64,000 nt of DNA from Melitaea cinxia (Eukaryota; Arthropoda; Insecta; Lepidoptera; Nymphalidae), in assembly GCF_905220565.1 (NCBI RefSeq), contig NC_059396.1:7165206-7229205 (forward strand), given 5' to 3'. Made by a program: the position numbers and the translations under genes. The notes under the pieces were generated by a model. It did no database searches. It was not told the DNA's origin and saw nothing but the letters and a program-made list of their open reading frames with translations. Below, piece by piece: positions 11,893 to 26,800 of this stretch (positions are counted from its first letter, which is position 1; the number at the start of each line of letters is the position of its first letter).

Positions 11893-14800
11893 GTAAATAA
11901 TATTATTTTTTATTATTAGTTATTATATTATATTATATTATGTTTGAAAAGTTCAAAAGATATTATTAATCTGTCCAACTTTTCAAAAAATTACGACGAT
12001 TTTTTTATGAATATCATTTTTTTTTAATTTAGCAAATAATAATATGGACATTAAGAAAAAGTAGCTTATTTTAGAAAACTCATATCGTCGAGAATCACTT
12101 ACGTAATACAATGTTTGTTTTGAAAATGTTTAATTAGTTTTCAAAGTCTTAATACCTTCATAAAGATAGTAAATAACTTAATTTGGTATTTCATTATAAT
12201 TCAAAAACACCAGTTAACGCCAATTTAACTTGCTTTGAAGATTACAAAACACAATTTTGTAAACACCAATCCAATCCAAATTAAACACATCAAAAGTTCA
12301 ATTTCGGTAGAAATTTTTAAGTCTTGGATTAAGCAGTAGAGTAAAATAATATAAAGCTTTTCAATTAATTTACATATAAAGTGCTATAATTACAGTTAAA
12401 TATAATTATTTTATATGTAAGTAGTTGTTATTTATAAAAATAATAAAATACAATGTATATGATAAGATTTTAAATTAACATGGTTATTTTTATTATAAAA
12501 ATTATTTAAGAACGGGGTATTTACCATGTTTTTTTTTTTCATTTTGCGAAGTCGTGAACAATCGCGAGAACAAGATATTCGTAAACAATTTCGAAATATC
12601 GAGCTCCGCAAAATGAAACTAAAAAAACATGGTAAATGTCCCGTTTTAGAATATTTTTTGTAATATAGGATGTTTGTTTTTATATTTATATTTTTAATGA
12701 TTACACCATAATAGCAGAAATAGAAGGAATAGTCTCTATACAGACATAAGTAACTGGTTTAACACTAAGACGGACATTTTAGGTGATACAGTATTTATTG
12801 TATATGTATATCAGAATTTTCTATGAGGTCTATTCTTACTCGCCAGATACTATATCAGCTCATCTATATAGATATGTTGCATAGATCTTATTTATCTCTT
12901 TTGTATGTTTTCGCTACTTTTTCCAGTTTTCTCTATGAAAGTATACACATATAAAGATAAACTCATTATCAACATTTTATAAACATCTAGAAGTCTTCAT
13001 GAAAGACATGATTAGCTATCACGATCGTTTCACGATGACAGATCAGTGGTCGATCAATATATTATTCAAAACATTTTTTTTTTACGAGCTCGGTATTTTG
13101 CTAATGCAATCGTGTAATTATATCGCCGTAATGATACCCAAACTATCGACGACAGCGGACCTAAATGAAATTATATTGGAATTAAAATAACAGAATCCCA
13201 GAGTATGTATAAACTCTGTAATAGGTAAATAAATCTTCCTTCATTAGAATAAACTATTAATTTAACAATACTAAAAGGATCACGTGTCCAATCTATCTGT
13301 CTTACGCGACTTGTGACAATAATAACTTTGATAAACGATCGTCTTCTTTATTACAAGAATGATTCAGAAGATGAGATATTGGCCATTATAATATAATGAC
13401 TAATTCATTTTTGTCGACAACGTTAAAGTAATTTTTGAATGCCCTTACAGAACCTGTTTTCGAAATCTTGAAAGACGGACTTGAAGTATTTATGTACAAG
13501 TGTGCTCGATTTTCATTTAAAATTTAATAAATATGTAAGAACTCATACAAATGAAGGTATACTAACTTATTCGATGTTGGGTCGTTTATAGTAACTATAA
13601 AAGGACTTTGTTGTTACAACTGAGACCCTATAAATTATATTGAATTATTGTTATTTTAGTAAATAGACTCAAAGTTTCTCTTAGTTATAATTCAAGTGTA
13701 AGACGTTTTATATTGATCATTGTTTTTTTTTTTTTGTTTTTTGTCACGTCTTTGATCTACATAATTCGAAACACAATAATATTGTTACGCAAAAGTTATT
13801 TTTGCCATTTTCCTTATAATTATTTATTCTTATACCACTATAAAAAATTGACTGTTTTAACTTTCTCAGTATCTTTAGAAGTGACATGAGGTGCGCGTAT
13901 GTAAGTAAAATTTTTACTTACTTCTTATCTCAAAAACAGTTTAAAGTTGTGACTGATTTCTTCGTGACAGTTCGGCATTGATCGCGTTACACGAGAAGAC
14001 GAAGTAATCCTTGTTAAGGGGAAATTATTACTTTTTTATACACATACTTCTTATGTATTACATATTTATTACATATTATTAAAATATTATCATTGTAGAA
14101 GGTATCATTGGATTTTATAATTTTTCTTAATTTAGTACTCATTATTTTAAAAGCCTTTCGAATGTCGTAATCGTTTTAAAATTATAGGTATTATTTATTA
14201 GGTACACATATCAAAATTTTCTGTTATCATGTTTTTAAGTACACTGTTCCTGTTGATAATTTGTTTTCTATAATAATTTATATATCACTTCTCTATCATA
14301 TGTTACGTTTTATATAACAGTTTCGACGCATTAACGAGCTATTTACCTGATGGTTATATTCTCTATTTTTATTATTACGTATGTTTTACTTTGAAGTAAT
14401 ATCGTTCCTTTCCCTTATGTCTGTTCTTTTTCCTTATATGCTCGACGGTTCAGTGTCGAAAACATTCTTATGATACATTTTTATTTGAAAACATAATTAA
14501 AACACTACATAAATAACCAGTCTTGTTTAGTTTAATTTTTTTAGTCGTCGTAATTAGTCTGTTCTTGTATTACTTGCTTGTTTTTTACAATAAAATTTGT
14601 AGACAGTACAGTATTTCGAGATCAATATAATATTAATTTATTTATATTGTTTTTGGTACTTTTTAAATAATCTTCCACACAATATATATACATTTTTGTT
14701 GCGAAACTGTCCGGGATTGTAAGTGTATTTTTGGTCTCTTCTTATGGTAATGTTGAAGTCTCCTTTTGTCGTGGTGCCTCTGAATCGTGTTTTCCGTTTG

Positions 14801-17800
14801 GCAATTGTAATTTATAATACTGAATACTAAGGGACTATTAACATAAACGGCTTCCTCGTGAATTCCGTATAATCTGGAAGCTTCGCAGTCCTAAATGGTG
14901 CTCGAAGAAATTTTATTTATGTTATTTCTTTATTCTTTCAGTAATGTTGTGTTGGTTTAAGGCCGTCCTTACTCTGTTTGATATTTTCACTACGTAACAG
15001 TACGTGCGGTTCAGTTCGTAATAAGTCATATTCATTAGTCATTGCCTACTTCTTGCTTGTGACAATGTGTGTGTGTATTAATTGAAATAAAGTAGCTACT
15101 TGTATAGTAATTATGACAAGTATATCAAAAACTGAATCTCTGTCGAGATGAATCTTTTACCAGATTTTAGCAAGGATCTCGCGTTATGCAATTATGAAGG
15201 TCACGTATTATGTTGTTTTTGCTTTAGGTAACACCTCCGACTCTCCTCTCCGACTCAGTAACCTCCGACCATTTTTCTTAGATATATTTTTACTATAAAA
15301 TTACTATAAAATAACAATGTTATTTCAATACCTAACTACTTGTTTCATTTTGTTTATAGCATGCTTGTCTATATTGAGAATGAATTCTGTTATTATTTTA
15401 CTATCTCATTAAAGGCCAAGGTCTAGTCTACTGTTAAGAAAAAGTATTTGTAGCTGAAATCTCTCGCTGACTGATTTTTTATTTTCGGCTTAAAAGCAAG
15501 TTTTCCAAGCTAGTTTCTGTACAAAAAACTAATTGTTAAAATTAAAAAAATATTAATTTAAGGATATCCGTATTGTTACTATTTCAAGTTACTTTTACAT
15601 TCTAAGTAACTAGGTATGTAGATAGCTAAAACCCGGAACACCCCTACCGCAGGTTAAGGTACTTTAATCCTGAAAGTCCCACGCGATTTAATGCAAGTGG
15701 GTAAAATATAATAAATTGTAATATTAAGTTCTAAAATAGACATCTTTTAATAATACGACCTGTGAAATAAAACTATATTGAATTTTTATCGTGAGGGTGT
15801 CTGTTTACTTATTTTTAACTTGCCACAAAGTCCCAGCGTAAAGGACCGGTTTGATCCGGTTTTTCTGAATCACCGACATCATTTTTATTTCTTTTCTATA
15901 TCATTACTCGCCATGATACAGTTTGCAGTTTGTATAATAACAGCTAAATAATATTGTGCATCTATATGTGATAGCTTGTTATTAGCTTTTTTTTATTCAT
16001 ATTCTGTATGAGTTATAGTTATAATAAGCTGTAAGCTATCCAAATAAAATAAAACAAATAAAATAAAATAACAAAATTAAGTAAATTTATAATCGACTTT
16101 ACTTGTTAATTTATGTTGTATGATGTAATTTTATTATTGTATGTAAATAAATAATTTATAATATCACAATGCACGACTGTACATACTTACCTAGTTAACT
16201 TACGACTAATATGGACAGTGTTTTGAACATAAATTGTAAGGAATTAGGTAGATAGCTAAATATTACATTTATTATACAGAAAAAAGTGACAAAGGTAATT
16301 GTATTCTAGCTCGTAGTTTAAACCTAAATTGTTTTACAGGGCTGAACATAGAGGCGGGGTTTATGTCCCCAATGTCTCCGCCGGAGATGAAGCCAGACAC
16401 AGCGATGCTGGACGGAATGCGGGACGACGCGACCTCCCCGCCCGCCATGAGGAACTACCCTCCGAACCATCCCCTCAGCGGTTCCAAACATCTGTGTTCA
16501 ATTTGCGGTGACAGAGCGTCGGGAAAACATTACGGAGTCTACAGGTAATTTTTTTTCAGAGTTGTATAAGTACGTGAAGAATTTAGACATGAGATACAAA
16601 AATATTTTCATGTAAAAGTAGCTAGTAATTAATTGACGTTTAGAACGATTTCTTAATAATTTTACATTTTAATAATACTTGTTGTTTCTGTGAAATTGTA
16701 GTTTTTTGTATGTCTACTATTTACAAGTATATCAATTTAGTTATAAAAATTCTAATGAAAGTATTGCATAATGTTTTGAAAGAATATTGAAAAATAATAA
16801 CGTGGTAGTGTTGTTTATTAAATAAACATGTTTTAAAAATACAGGGAAAACCAGTGGCGCCTTTCGGAAATTAAATTTTATTAAAGTTCTACATGCACCG
16901 GGGCAGTAATAGTATTACTTTTATATGTATAAATATACACAGTCCTGTCTAGACTTCTAGACAGTAGCTATGTACGAAAATATAATGAAGGTATATAAGG
17001 TGCTGTAGACAGGTTGCTAGTGGGTACACGCTGTCGGTGGGTTGTAAACGAATAATTTTATCGTGCAAAATTGAATAATTCTCGCGTGTAACAATTCTTC
17101 AAACAGTTTAGTACAGCTGCGAATGCGTGGGAGGCGAATTATGTACACCATATACTCTATATTCCACCTTTGTACAATGTGAACTTATGTATTATTGAAA
17201 CAATTTACGATTCTATCGATCGCTGGCCGTCTGTAATGTCATGCAAGATTTTATTTTCACCTTGAGCAACTTTAACTGAAAAATCATTCAGTCGGAGTCA
17301 GGTAAATGGATCACGGGTATCCGACATATATTTATTTTGCAATGCGGTATTACCATTATTTTGACTTTTTATGCCTTTGTTGTTCACGTACACGATCACG
17401 TGTCGAGCCGTTTACATATTCAACAGCGAAACTTAAAAATACATTTTTTTTAAAACAAACGAAATGTATTCAAAGGCGGACTTTAATGGAGATTTGTACA
17501 TAATTATTTTTTTACTTTTTTTTGGATTATTATGTATATTCTAAAAAGGGTGTTATATACTATCGATCTTTAAGCGTAATTGTGTGTCCAGCGTCCCGTT
17601 CGCAGCGCCGCGGTCTGGACACACATAGGTAGAGCCGGCCTTAAATGTAACATTTTTAAGTGTTCCTTAAATATCTGGACTGGAACTGGTTTCGGCATTG
17701 TTTTGTCCCTTCGTTTTGGATTCTCGGTCTAAAGAGTTTTCATTTTAAAAATGAACTTTTTTTTTGAGCAAATAAACGGACTTTGTAGTTTAATAACATC

Positions 17801-20800
17801 AGATCCGTTTAAATTGTAAGCCGAAAATCTGAATTATTGCAAAAATAACACATTGATTTCAGGGCACAGCTGTATTTCTTAATGTTGTCAAGTGAAAGTG
17901 GTATTTTTCTTTTAATACAACGCGATGCACTTTCGAAATGTACAAAATTATGTCTATCATCAAATACATATTTAGTTTTAAATATATTTACTATCAACAA
18001 ACCTTATTTTACTGACAAAAATTCAATATACATATCAACCCGATAAGGTATTTATTTATTAAAACAGCACCTCATAACGTTGAAGCGATAAATTGTTGAA
18101 AGTATAAAAACACTGTTCGAAAGTAAAATTGGCAACATACGGCGATAGCCTTTGATATCTTTATCACTATTGATAAAGGCATGATTACTGTGACTTTCAC
18201 TTAATGACATTGAGTTTTCTTTGTATTTTGTATGTTTTTATCTACGCATTTGAGTATTGTTCCAATTTTAGTATTTTACTTGCTAAATGTAGCCGGATAC
18301 AGAATCGCAGCGGTGGACGCATGTCTTAAAGGTGATTCGTGTCATCCTCTCGGAATAATGACGTGATTAATGACTCGAGCAGAGGGAATTGCCTAAGTGC
18401 GCACTTTCTTGCGAGTTGCGACTCACTTGTGATTACTCAGACCGGAGGACAAATATCAATCACGAATTGCTTAACTCGGCAATCAATTTCATTTTGAAAC
18501 GACTTTAAAACTTACGGTTTTTGTCTGACCCGTTTCAAATTTGTTCTGTTTGTAATTTTATCGATTTTTTTTAAACGATTCGGTTGAGGTTTTATGTATT
18601 CCATATTTAATTTAAAAAATATGCTTTACTTACACACACACACACACGTACAAGTGGCATTAAATCCGTCCATATGTTTACACATTTAATATTTCTAATC
18701 ATGATATCTATAATGTGTATTAATTAAAAGTTTTATTCACAAATTTCGTGGAATAAGGACATAAAATGTTTTTTTGCCCGGTATCATTCGACGCTTGGTA
18801 ATTCATTTACCTCTTTTAAATATAAGTAATAGCTGTTTGCAAAATTTTTGTTTGAAATGACGTAATTTTTACCAACTTTTAAATATAAGGTGATAATGAT
18901 AAAGTAGAATAACTATTACAGATGAAATTACAAATTAATGCAACAATTCCTATATTGAACTGGAGGGACTATAGGTCTATTTACAGACCTACTAGAAAAG
19001 TATAGTATGATAGTTTTTTTTTGGAAATTGTCTGTATTATCTTTGTGTCGATTTATATTTTCTATAAGTTTTTTACAAACATAATTTAATTTTAACTAGC
19101 AAATAAATTGAGATAAATTATGTTTGCCCATTCGGTAGTTGCTAGCAATTAAAATTTTATAATTACAGTATTAATTTCTTCGTGTTTTTTTTTATTTTAT
19201 TTTACTTTATGTATATAAGTTGTTACTATGATATAAATGATATAGAATTTTAATTGAATCGATGTAGGTATTGAAAATGAATATCGTACATGCATTGGTA
19301 ATAGAATACTTTAATTTGTTTGTGAATCTTATAATATTACGTGCCAGATCACAGTTTAAATATTAGGAATAAAACAAATAAGAGTTTAGGTATTCATTTA
19401 GATGTCTCGATCAAATTCGGATTTAAGAAATTTGATATTTATTTATTTCTCATAAAGAAATACATTTTATTTAAAACTAATTTTAAAAAAATGTATGTAA
19501 ATAAACGTTTATATAAAATAGAAATATCCACAATGTCATAGCCAAAAGGTTATTCAGTGTTAGAATTAGTAATCATGTCACAATGTCGATTATACTCAAC
19601 GTCAAGAGGACTTTCCATCGGAGATTTTTTTTTTTTTTTTTTATACAATGATAGGCTTGCGTTTGACCACTATTTCACCTGATGATAAGTGAAAATGCGG
19701 TCTAAGATGGAGCACGCTTACCTAGAAGTAACCTATTCACTCGCGACTTAAAGATCCCCAGGTTATAATTTTCTGGAAACACAGACGCTGGTAGAGAGTT
19801 CCATTCTTTGGCTGTACGGATCAAGAATGTACTAGCGAATCGCTTAGTGCGTATAAGGGGAATGTCAACCATATAAGGGTGGCGTAACGCAGAGCGTCTG
19901 GTTGTACGATGATGGAAGGGGGTAGGGGGAATCAGGTTATGGAGTTCCTGCGCACACTCTCCGAAGTGTATCCGATAAAATACCAACAGGCCGGCGACCC
20001 TCCGTCGATGATGCAAGCTTTGCAGCTTTGCAGCGACCAGTGCATCATCACCGATGAGCCTCCTGGCTCGTCTCTCGATCGACTCGAGAAGCTCCAGCTG
20101 GTACTTGGCTGAGCCATCCCAAAGATGAGAGCAGTACTCCATGCATGATCGAACTTGCGCTTGATATAAATTTAGAAGCTGTTCCGGAGTGAAGTACTGT
20201 CTCACCTTCGAGAGGACGCCCAGTTTTCTGGCAGCTGTTTGAGCCTTTGTCTCTATGTAAGAGCCGAAATTGAGGGTGGATGACAAAGTAACGCCAAGAA
20301 GCTCTAGGCGGCCGGTTATGGGCACGGGTACACCTCGGAAAGAGGGAGTCAGATGGAAAGGACTCCGCTTTGCCGAAAAAAGACACGCCTCGGTCTTAGA
20401 GGCGTTGAACTTGACCAGGTTTGCGTCACCCCAATCGGAGACAGCTTTAAGGGACAAGTTCAGACGCTGAATCATAGCTTCCCTCAGCGATTGGATCTCA
20501 GACCCACTCGCTCGTGCGTTGGACACGTAACGCTCGACAACGGTGCTGTCATCTGCATACCCAAAGATTCCGGGTTTGAGCAGGTCGTTGATGTGCAGCA
20601 AGAATAGCGTTGCCGAGAGTACAGACCCCTGAGGAACCCCGGCATTGATGGCCAAACGATCGGAATCACAACCGTCTATAACTACGCGGATCGATCGATC
20701 CCTCAGGAAGTCAGATATCCAAACACAGAGAGAAGCGGGTAGGCCGTATGGAGGAAGTTTGCTGATAAGGCCGTCATGCCAGACCCTGTCAAATACTTTC

Positions 20801-23800
20801 GAAATATCGAGCGAGACCGCAATGGCTTCCCCGTGTTTCTCGATAGCCTCACTCCAAATATGAGTGGCATACGCCAGAAGATCACCCATGGACCGATTAC
20901 GGCGAAAACCAAACTGTCGGTCGCTAAGGAGATCGTTCCTCTCAAGGTGTGCCAGGAGCCGGTTATTCAGTATACGTTCCATACTCTTACAGAGTATGGA
21001 CGTTATGGAAATAGGTCTGTAATTGACAGGGTCAGCTCGACTGCCCTTTTTGGGCACAGGCTGCACGTTAGCTTGCTTCCAGGCTTTCGGCACTTGTCCT
21101 GTCGCTAGAGAGAGACGAAACAGACGTGTCAGGATTGGAGACAACTCAGGCGCACAAGTTTTGAGTACTATGGCAGGTATTCCGTCAGGACCACTAGCTT
21201 TATTTACGTCCAGATTGCGCAAGGTTTTAAGGACCTCTTTTTGACGGATTCGGACTTCAGTCATAGACGTCTCGCATCGAATCGAAGAAGTTGGAGGTGT
21301 GGCGCTGCCTAAGTCAAGACGCGAGGATTCCGCAAAGAGATTTGCAAACAAGTTTGCCTTCTCCTCAGCGGTGTGGGCTAGTGATCCATCGGGTTTTATC
21401 AGTGGAGGTAGTGAGGGGCGACAGAAGTTCGATTCGACCGATTTGGCCAGGGACCAAAAGGCTTTACAACCAGGTGGGTATGACGCAAGTCTAGTCCCAA
21501 TTCTGCCAATGTGGTCAAATCGAGCCTTCCGCAGAGCCTTCTTGCAGGACTTAGCGGCTCTGTTATAGGCTTTCTTCCTCTGACCCACGTCTGTTGTCTT
21601 GCGGTTACGAGCGTCGACCCAGGCCAAGTAAGCTGTGTTCTTTTCTGCTTCAGCACGAGAACAGTCAGATATATTAGAAAAAAAAAAAATTCAGGAATTT
21701 TACATTGTAAAATCAAAAACTATGTAATAGACACGTGTGACTCTTTTAAGGCAATTGTTTTTAAACATTATCTTTAAGATAGGTAAGACCTTTAATGTAC
21801 ATATAAGCAAAACTAAAACTAACAAAAAAAAAAATCAGTATTAAAGACACGTAAGAACAAAAATTTTACTTCTAAATCTATTGCCACTTATTGCATTATT
21901 TATGTCGAGTTTTTGAGATGTTTTACATTTTTTTTTAAATGAAAAACGAGCAGGTGGGTCGTCTAATGTTAAGTGATCGTCGCATGTATGAACAGCTTCT
22001 GCCCTAGGGAGCCACAGATGCGTCGCCTGCTTAAACAGGGATATAAAGACATGAAATATGAAAGAAAACGATGTAATATGGTACGAAATCAAACAACAAC
22101 TATCACTGTTTATTGCGCATAACAAATTGTTACAAGTACAGTGTAAAAAATGTTTACGAGAGAAATGGATAATAAGCGACCTTATTGCTAAAGAAGGGAT
22201 CTCTTTCAGACAACCTTAGATATTTGCTAGTATCCTGTCGATCCAGCCTTGATAGAAATGGAATAAATTGTGTACCTACAGATGTGACAATAACATTTTA
22301 TTAACTAAACTACCCGTACTGTTCCTTTTTTAACCGACTTCCAAAAAAGGAGGAGGTTCTCAATTCGACTGTATTTTTTTTTTTTTTTTTTATGTATGTT
22401 ACATCAGAACTTTTGCCCGTGTGGACCGATTTCGACAAATTTTGTTTTAATCGAAAGGTTTTGTGTGCCAATTGGTCCCATTTAAATTTATTTGAGATCT
22501 AACAACTACTTTTCGAGTTATATCTAATAATGCGTTTTTACTTGACGCTTTTTTCGTCGACCTACGTTGTATTATACCGCATAACTTTCTACTGGATGTA
22601 CTGATTTTGATAATTCTTTTTTTGTTGGAAAGAGGATATCCCTAGTTTGGTACCATGATAACGAAACTAGGATCTGATGATGGGATCCCAGAGAAATCGA
22701 GAGAAACTCTCGAAAATCCGCAATAACTTTCTACTGGATGTACCGATTTTGATAATTCTTTTTTTGTTGGAAAGGGGATATCTGTAGTTTGATACCATGA
22801 TAAGGAAACCAGGATCTGATGATGGGATCCCAGAGAAATCGAGGGAAACTCTTGAAAATCCGCTATAACTTTTTACTGGGTGTACCGATTTTAATAATTT
22901 TTAATTTAATCGAAAGCTGATGTTTGTCATGTGGTCACATATAAATTTTATTGAGATCTGATAACTACTTTTTGAGTAATCTTTGATAACGCGTAGTTAC
23001 TTGACTATTTTGTCGTCGATCTACGTTGTATTACTCGTCGATGTAATTGAAGTCGGTTTTTTTTTCGTTTGCGAGCAAACACAATTATTTTCGTAACAGT
23101 TTCGTACATTAGTTTCCATTTCGTTTACAGTTGCGAAGGATGCAAAGGTTTCTTTAAACGTACAGTTCGGAAGGACCTTACGTACGCGTGCCGTGAAGAG
23201 AGGAATTGTATCATCGACAAGCGACAGAGGAATCGCTGCCAGTACTGCCGCTATCAGAAATGCCTCGCGTGCGGCATGAAGCGAGAGGCTGTGCAGGAGG
23301 AAAGGCAGCGGGCGGCGAGGGGGGCCGAGGACGCGCATCCGAGCAGCTCCGTACAAGTAATTACTTTATGATATTCTCACTCTATCCTTACCTTATTAAA
23401 AATACCCTTAATAAATCTTCTTCGCTTTATTAAACATGAAAAATATCTGAGAACTTATTTGTTTAAATGAGTTAGGTTTGTTTCTACATTTATAATTTTT
23501 TTTTACTTTTTATTTAAAAATACGCGTAGGACATTCAAATTTTTTAATACGTCTACTGAGTCAATTTAATTCCCTATATTTATCTAATATAATTTAAATA
23601 TAAGATTTTTAACAAGGTCATATTGTGGAAAAGTGTACTTACATAACTAGTTTTTAAAGTTATCTCCTGATACATATGAAACACCCATAGATAATAACTG
23701 GAAATTTACATTGCAGCACACGACATTTTTTTTTAAATATTGTATATTTTTATCCAAAGCGTCAATCGTTAACTAGATAGAGCAGATAGTTACAGTCCTA

Positions 23801-26800
23801 ACAGTGTATAGTTCGAAATAATTGGCGGGGTGGATCTTGTATATGATATATCAAAATATGGTTGAGTGAGAGATGACATGTGAGGGAAGGTTATGAGGGA
23901 AACCAAACCCAATGAAAGTCGATCTAACACTAAATTTATTCAGATTATTTTGAGTATATATAGGCAGAAGTACAGACGTCATTTGACGTCAATCGTAGCA
24001 AACAAATATCAATTTCATTAGAAATCTGCATAAGAAAAATAACAATTTCGTAATAAATCAGCTAAATTAAAGAGGTTACTAATTAGCAAAACAATCATAT
24101 TGCTCAATGTGCGTTGACCCGTACATCCTGCCGACTCAAAGAAGAAAGATAATTTTGATATTAAAATCTACAATAACAATAATAACAATACAATTAAAAT
24201 TTAAGTACCTAGATTTAAATAACTTATATAATAATCATCACTGCACTACTCTTTAATTGGTATGTCCAGTCGAACGAATCGCGGTCGCGCGCTCGGGGGA
24301 GCAGGGGCCTCCTGGTCTTCGTTCTTATCTGCTGCAACTGGAACTGCGGTCGTGGAGACGTCTTTCACAGCACTGCGCTGTATAATTTTGTTTCTGCGAT
24401 ATCGCATGGTACCGTAGAGACATCCCGCAACAATGATAGACCCTAAGATTATATACAAGACAGAGTACTGATGTATATCGTGTATACTGAGTGATGCGTT
24501 TTCCTGCTCCTTGAGGTTAATGATCTGAGACTTCATCCGGCGCCACAAGTCTTCATGATCCTCGGGTGTGAATAGTTGGAAATCCGAAGTATTTATTATG
24601 GAATTTAATATTGAATAATCGGCTGGGATCGGTATGTTTTCTTGGACCTTAACTTGGCTCATATAACTATTTTGAGTGAATATAGAGAAGGTGTCACCTT
24701 TTATTGTACAACCTTGACCGATTTGTAAAAGGCCATTCCCGGTCAGTGTTGTCAATACAACTCCAGTGTCAATGCAAAATATGCGCACTGTGCATTTCCC
24801 ACAGCAGGAATAAAGCCACATGTTATTGTTATGTAACTTGACCCAGCGCACGCGACATGGTGCCTCCTTTGTTTTACATATTGTTGTATTGTGTATACTC
24901 AAGTTACACATTCCGCTGGTTATTTGTAATTCGTATATCGGCTTATCGAGAGCGCATAATAATTTGTTTGTCTGTATGTGGACACAATTTTCTACATCTG
25001 ATTCTGTCAAGATGAGTAGTAAGTCCTTTTGTAGATTGAATGCAATGTATGGTGCGATAAATTCTACGTTATAATGCTGCTGAGGAAGGGTTATTACTCT
25101 ATCCAGTTCAAAATTTTCCTTAATTACCAAGGGGATCTTGATTTCGATTATCAAATAAGAAGAACCAATGTCGCCGTTAACCTTCATTAGCTTATAAAGT
25201 TCTTTAAAATCGTTTTTATCGGCAGGCAAAGTCAGGTCATTCGGTATATGTCGGTATATGATATTTAATTGTTCTTCCAATTGTTCAGGCGGCAACAAAT
25301 GTGCATCTAAATGACCGTTTGCGAGGCTTGTTAAAGTGTTTATAACGCTTTCTTGCAAGCGTCGTAGATTTGATAAAATAATCATAGCTGAGACTGAAGA
25401 TGACAAAATTTGTAATTCATTGTTAGTCACCTTCTCAGTTCGATTAGTAATAAGGGTAAGATTCTTTAGACATTTCTGTATTATTTCGAATTGCTTGTTC
25501 ATTATAACTTCATTCCTCTGAAGAATGTTATATTGCGCTTCTATGATACTTGTTTGATTTTTTAATAAGAATCGTAGATGGTTCTCATTTACAGAAATTT
25601 TTTCTATATCCTTTTCATATTTTTTAGCGAAACGCTCATCCAAGACACCAAATAGTGAGTTCGCTACATAGCCTACACCGTTAATCAGTCCTCGTTTTTG
25701 TCTTTTATATATATGTTTTTTGAAAATTGCGTTATAATGTTCGATTTCCGATATTTCGTGTTGTAATTGATATATGATACTCCTGTATTGTGTTGGAAGT
25801 AGATCGAGTCTTAAGTATGATTCTTCCAAATGACCGACATAATCTTTCACATGACGTAATGCCGACCAATAGGTACTCATATTGTAGTAAGCGATTAGTT
25901 TCCATTCATCGCGTATTATGTGTACGTCATACATTTTATCGAAATAAATGTTTTGATTACTGTTCAGAGCTGTAACGTTGTATGAACATTCAGTTGGTTT
26001 AAATAGAAATAGAATTAGCATCAATATCATAGTAAAGAATGTTCCGAGAGGCCTTCTTAATTGTCTACCCCTTCGATGCCTCTGTTGCGAGTCGACGCCT
26101 GTGTCGTCGCCGCATGTCGTTGTTGAAATGTTATCGATACGGTTCTGTGCTTGAGTTCCGGTACCTTCTTCTCTTACGGGTAGAACTGACAGTTTTAAAA
26201 CGGGTCTTTGTATAACGCCATTCTTAGTTTTGACGGATACAACTCGTACGTATCCATCTTTGCCAGGGTGGACTTTAACCACTCTACCCATGGACCATTT
26301 GCCGGGACTCAGGTTTTCGTCTTTGATTAAGACAATATCGTTAACCTCGACGTTTTTAGAGGGTGTTCTCCACTTGGTACGAACTTGTAACTGTTGTAAG
26401 TAGTCAGATGACCACCTTTTCCAGAACTGTTTATTCATTGCTTGAATAGTCTGCCATCTTGTTTTTAAGTTCATGTGGTTAGAGTCGGTTTGTGGTCTTG
26501 CTATCAGGGATCCTCCAACCAAGAAATGCCCAGGTGTTAGATACTCATCTTCTGGATTTTCAGTCAAGGCGAGTAAAGGTCTAGAGTTAAGACATGCCTC
26601 GATCTGGTACAAGAGCGTTGTGAATTCTTCATAAGTTAACTTTTGCTCACCTATTACACGACGTAGGTGGTGTTTAAAACTCTTGACGGCAGCTTCCCAT
26701 AGCCCTCCGGCTGAGGGATAGGCTGGTGCATTAAAATGCCATTGAATGTCATAGTCATTGATCTTATTCATCACGTCTGTATTTATAGCAACGAGAATGT

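Larger units (their letters stand above)
16545..23130. other. usp intron 2
   Basis: GT-AG intron of 6.6 kb. Contents in order: unremarkable AT-rich DNA; an 11-base perfect inverted repeat with a GC-rich loop near 17584-17627; an (AC)n run near 18632-18647; a 5'-truncated LINE (19625-21672); a LINE-tail-like fragment (21948-22035); and a TIR element (22332-23058) ending 72 bp before exon 3. Confidence 0.85.

Noticed and set aside
19625..21680. A clear target-site duplication for the jockey-type LINE
   Set aside because: The sequence next to the T run (CTTTCCATCGGAGA) is not found beyond 21672. Only short T/A runs match.
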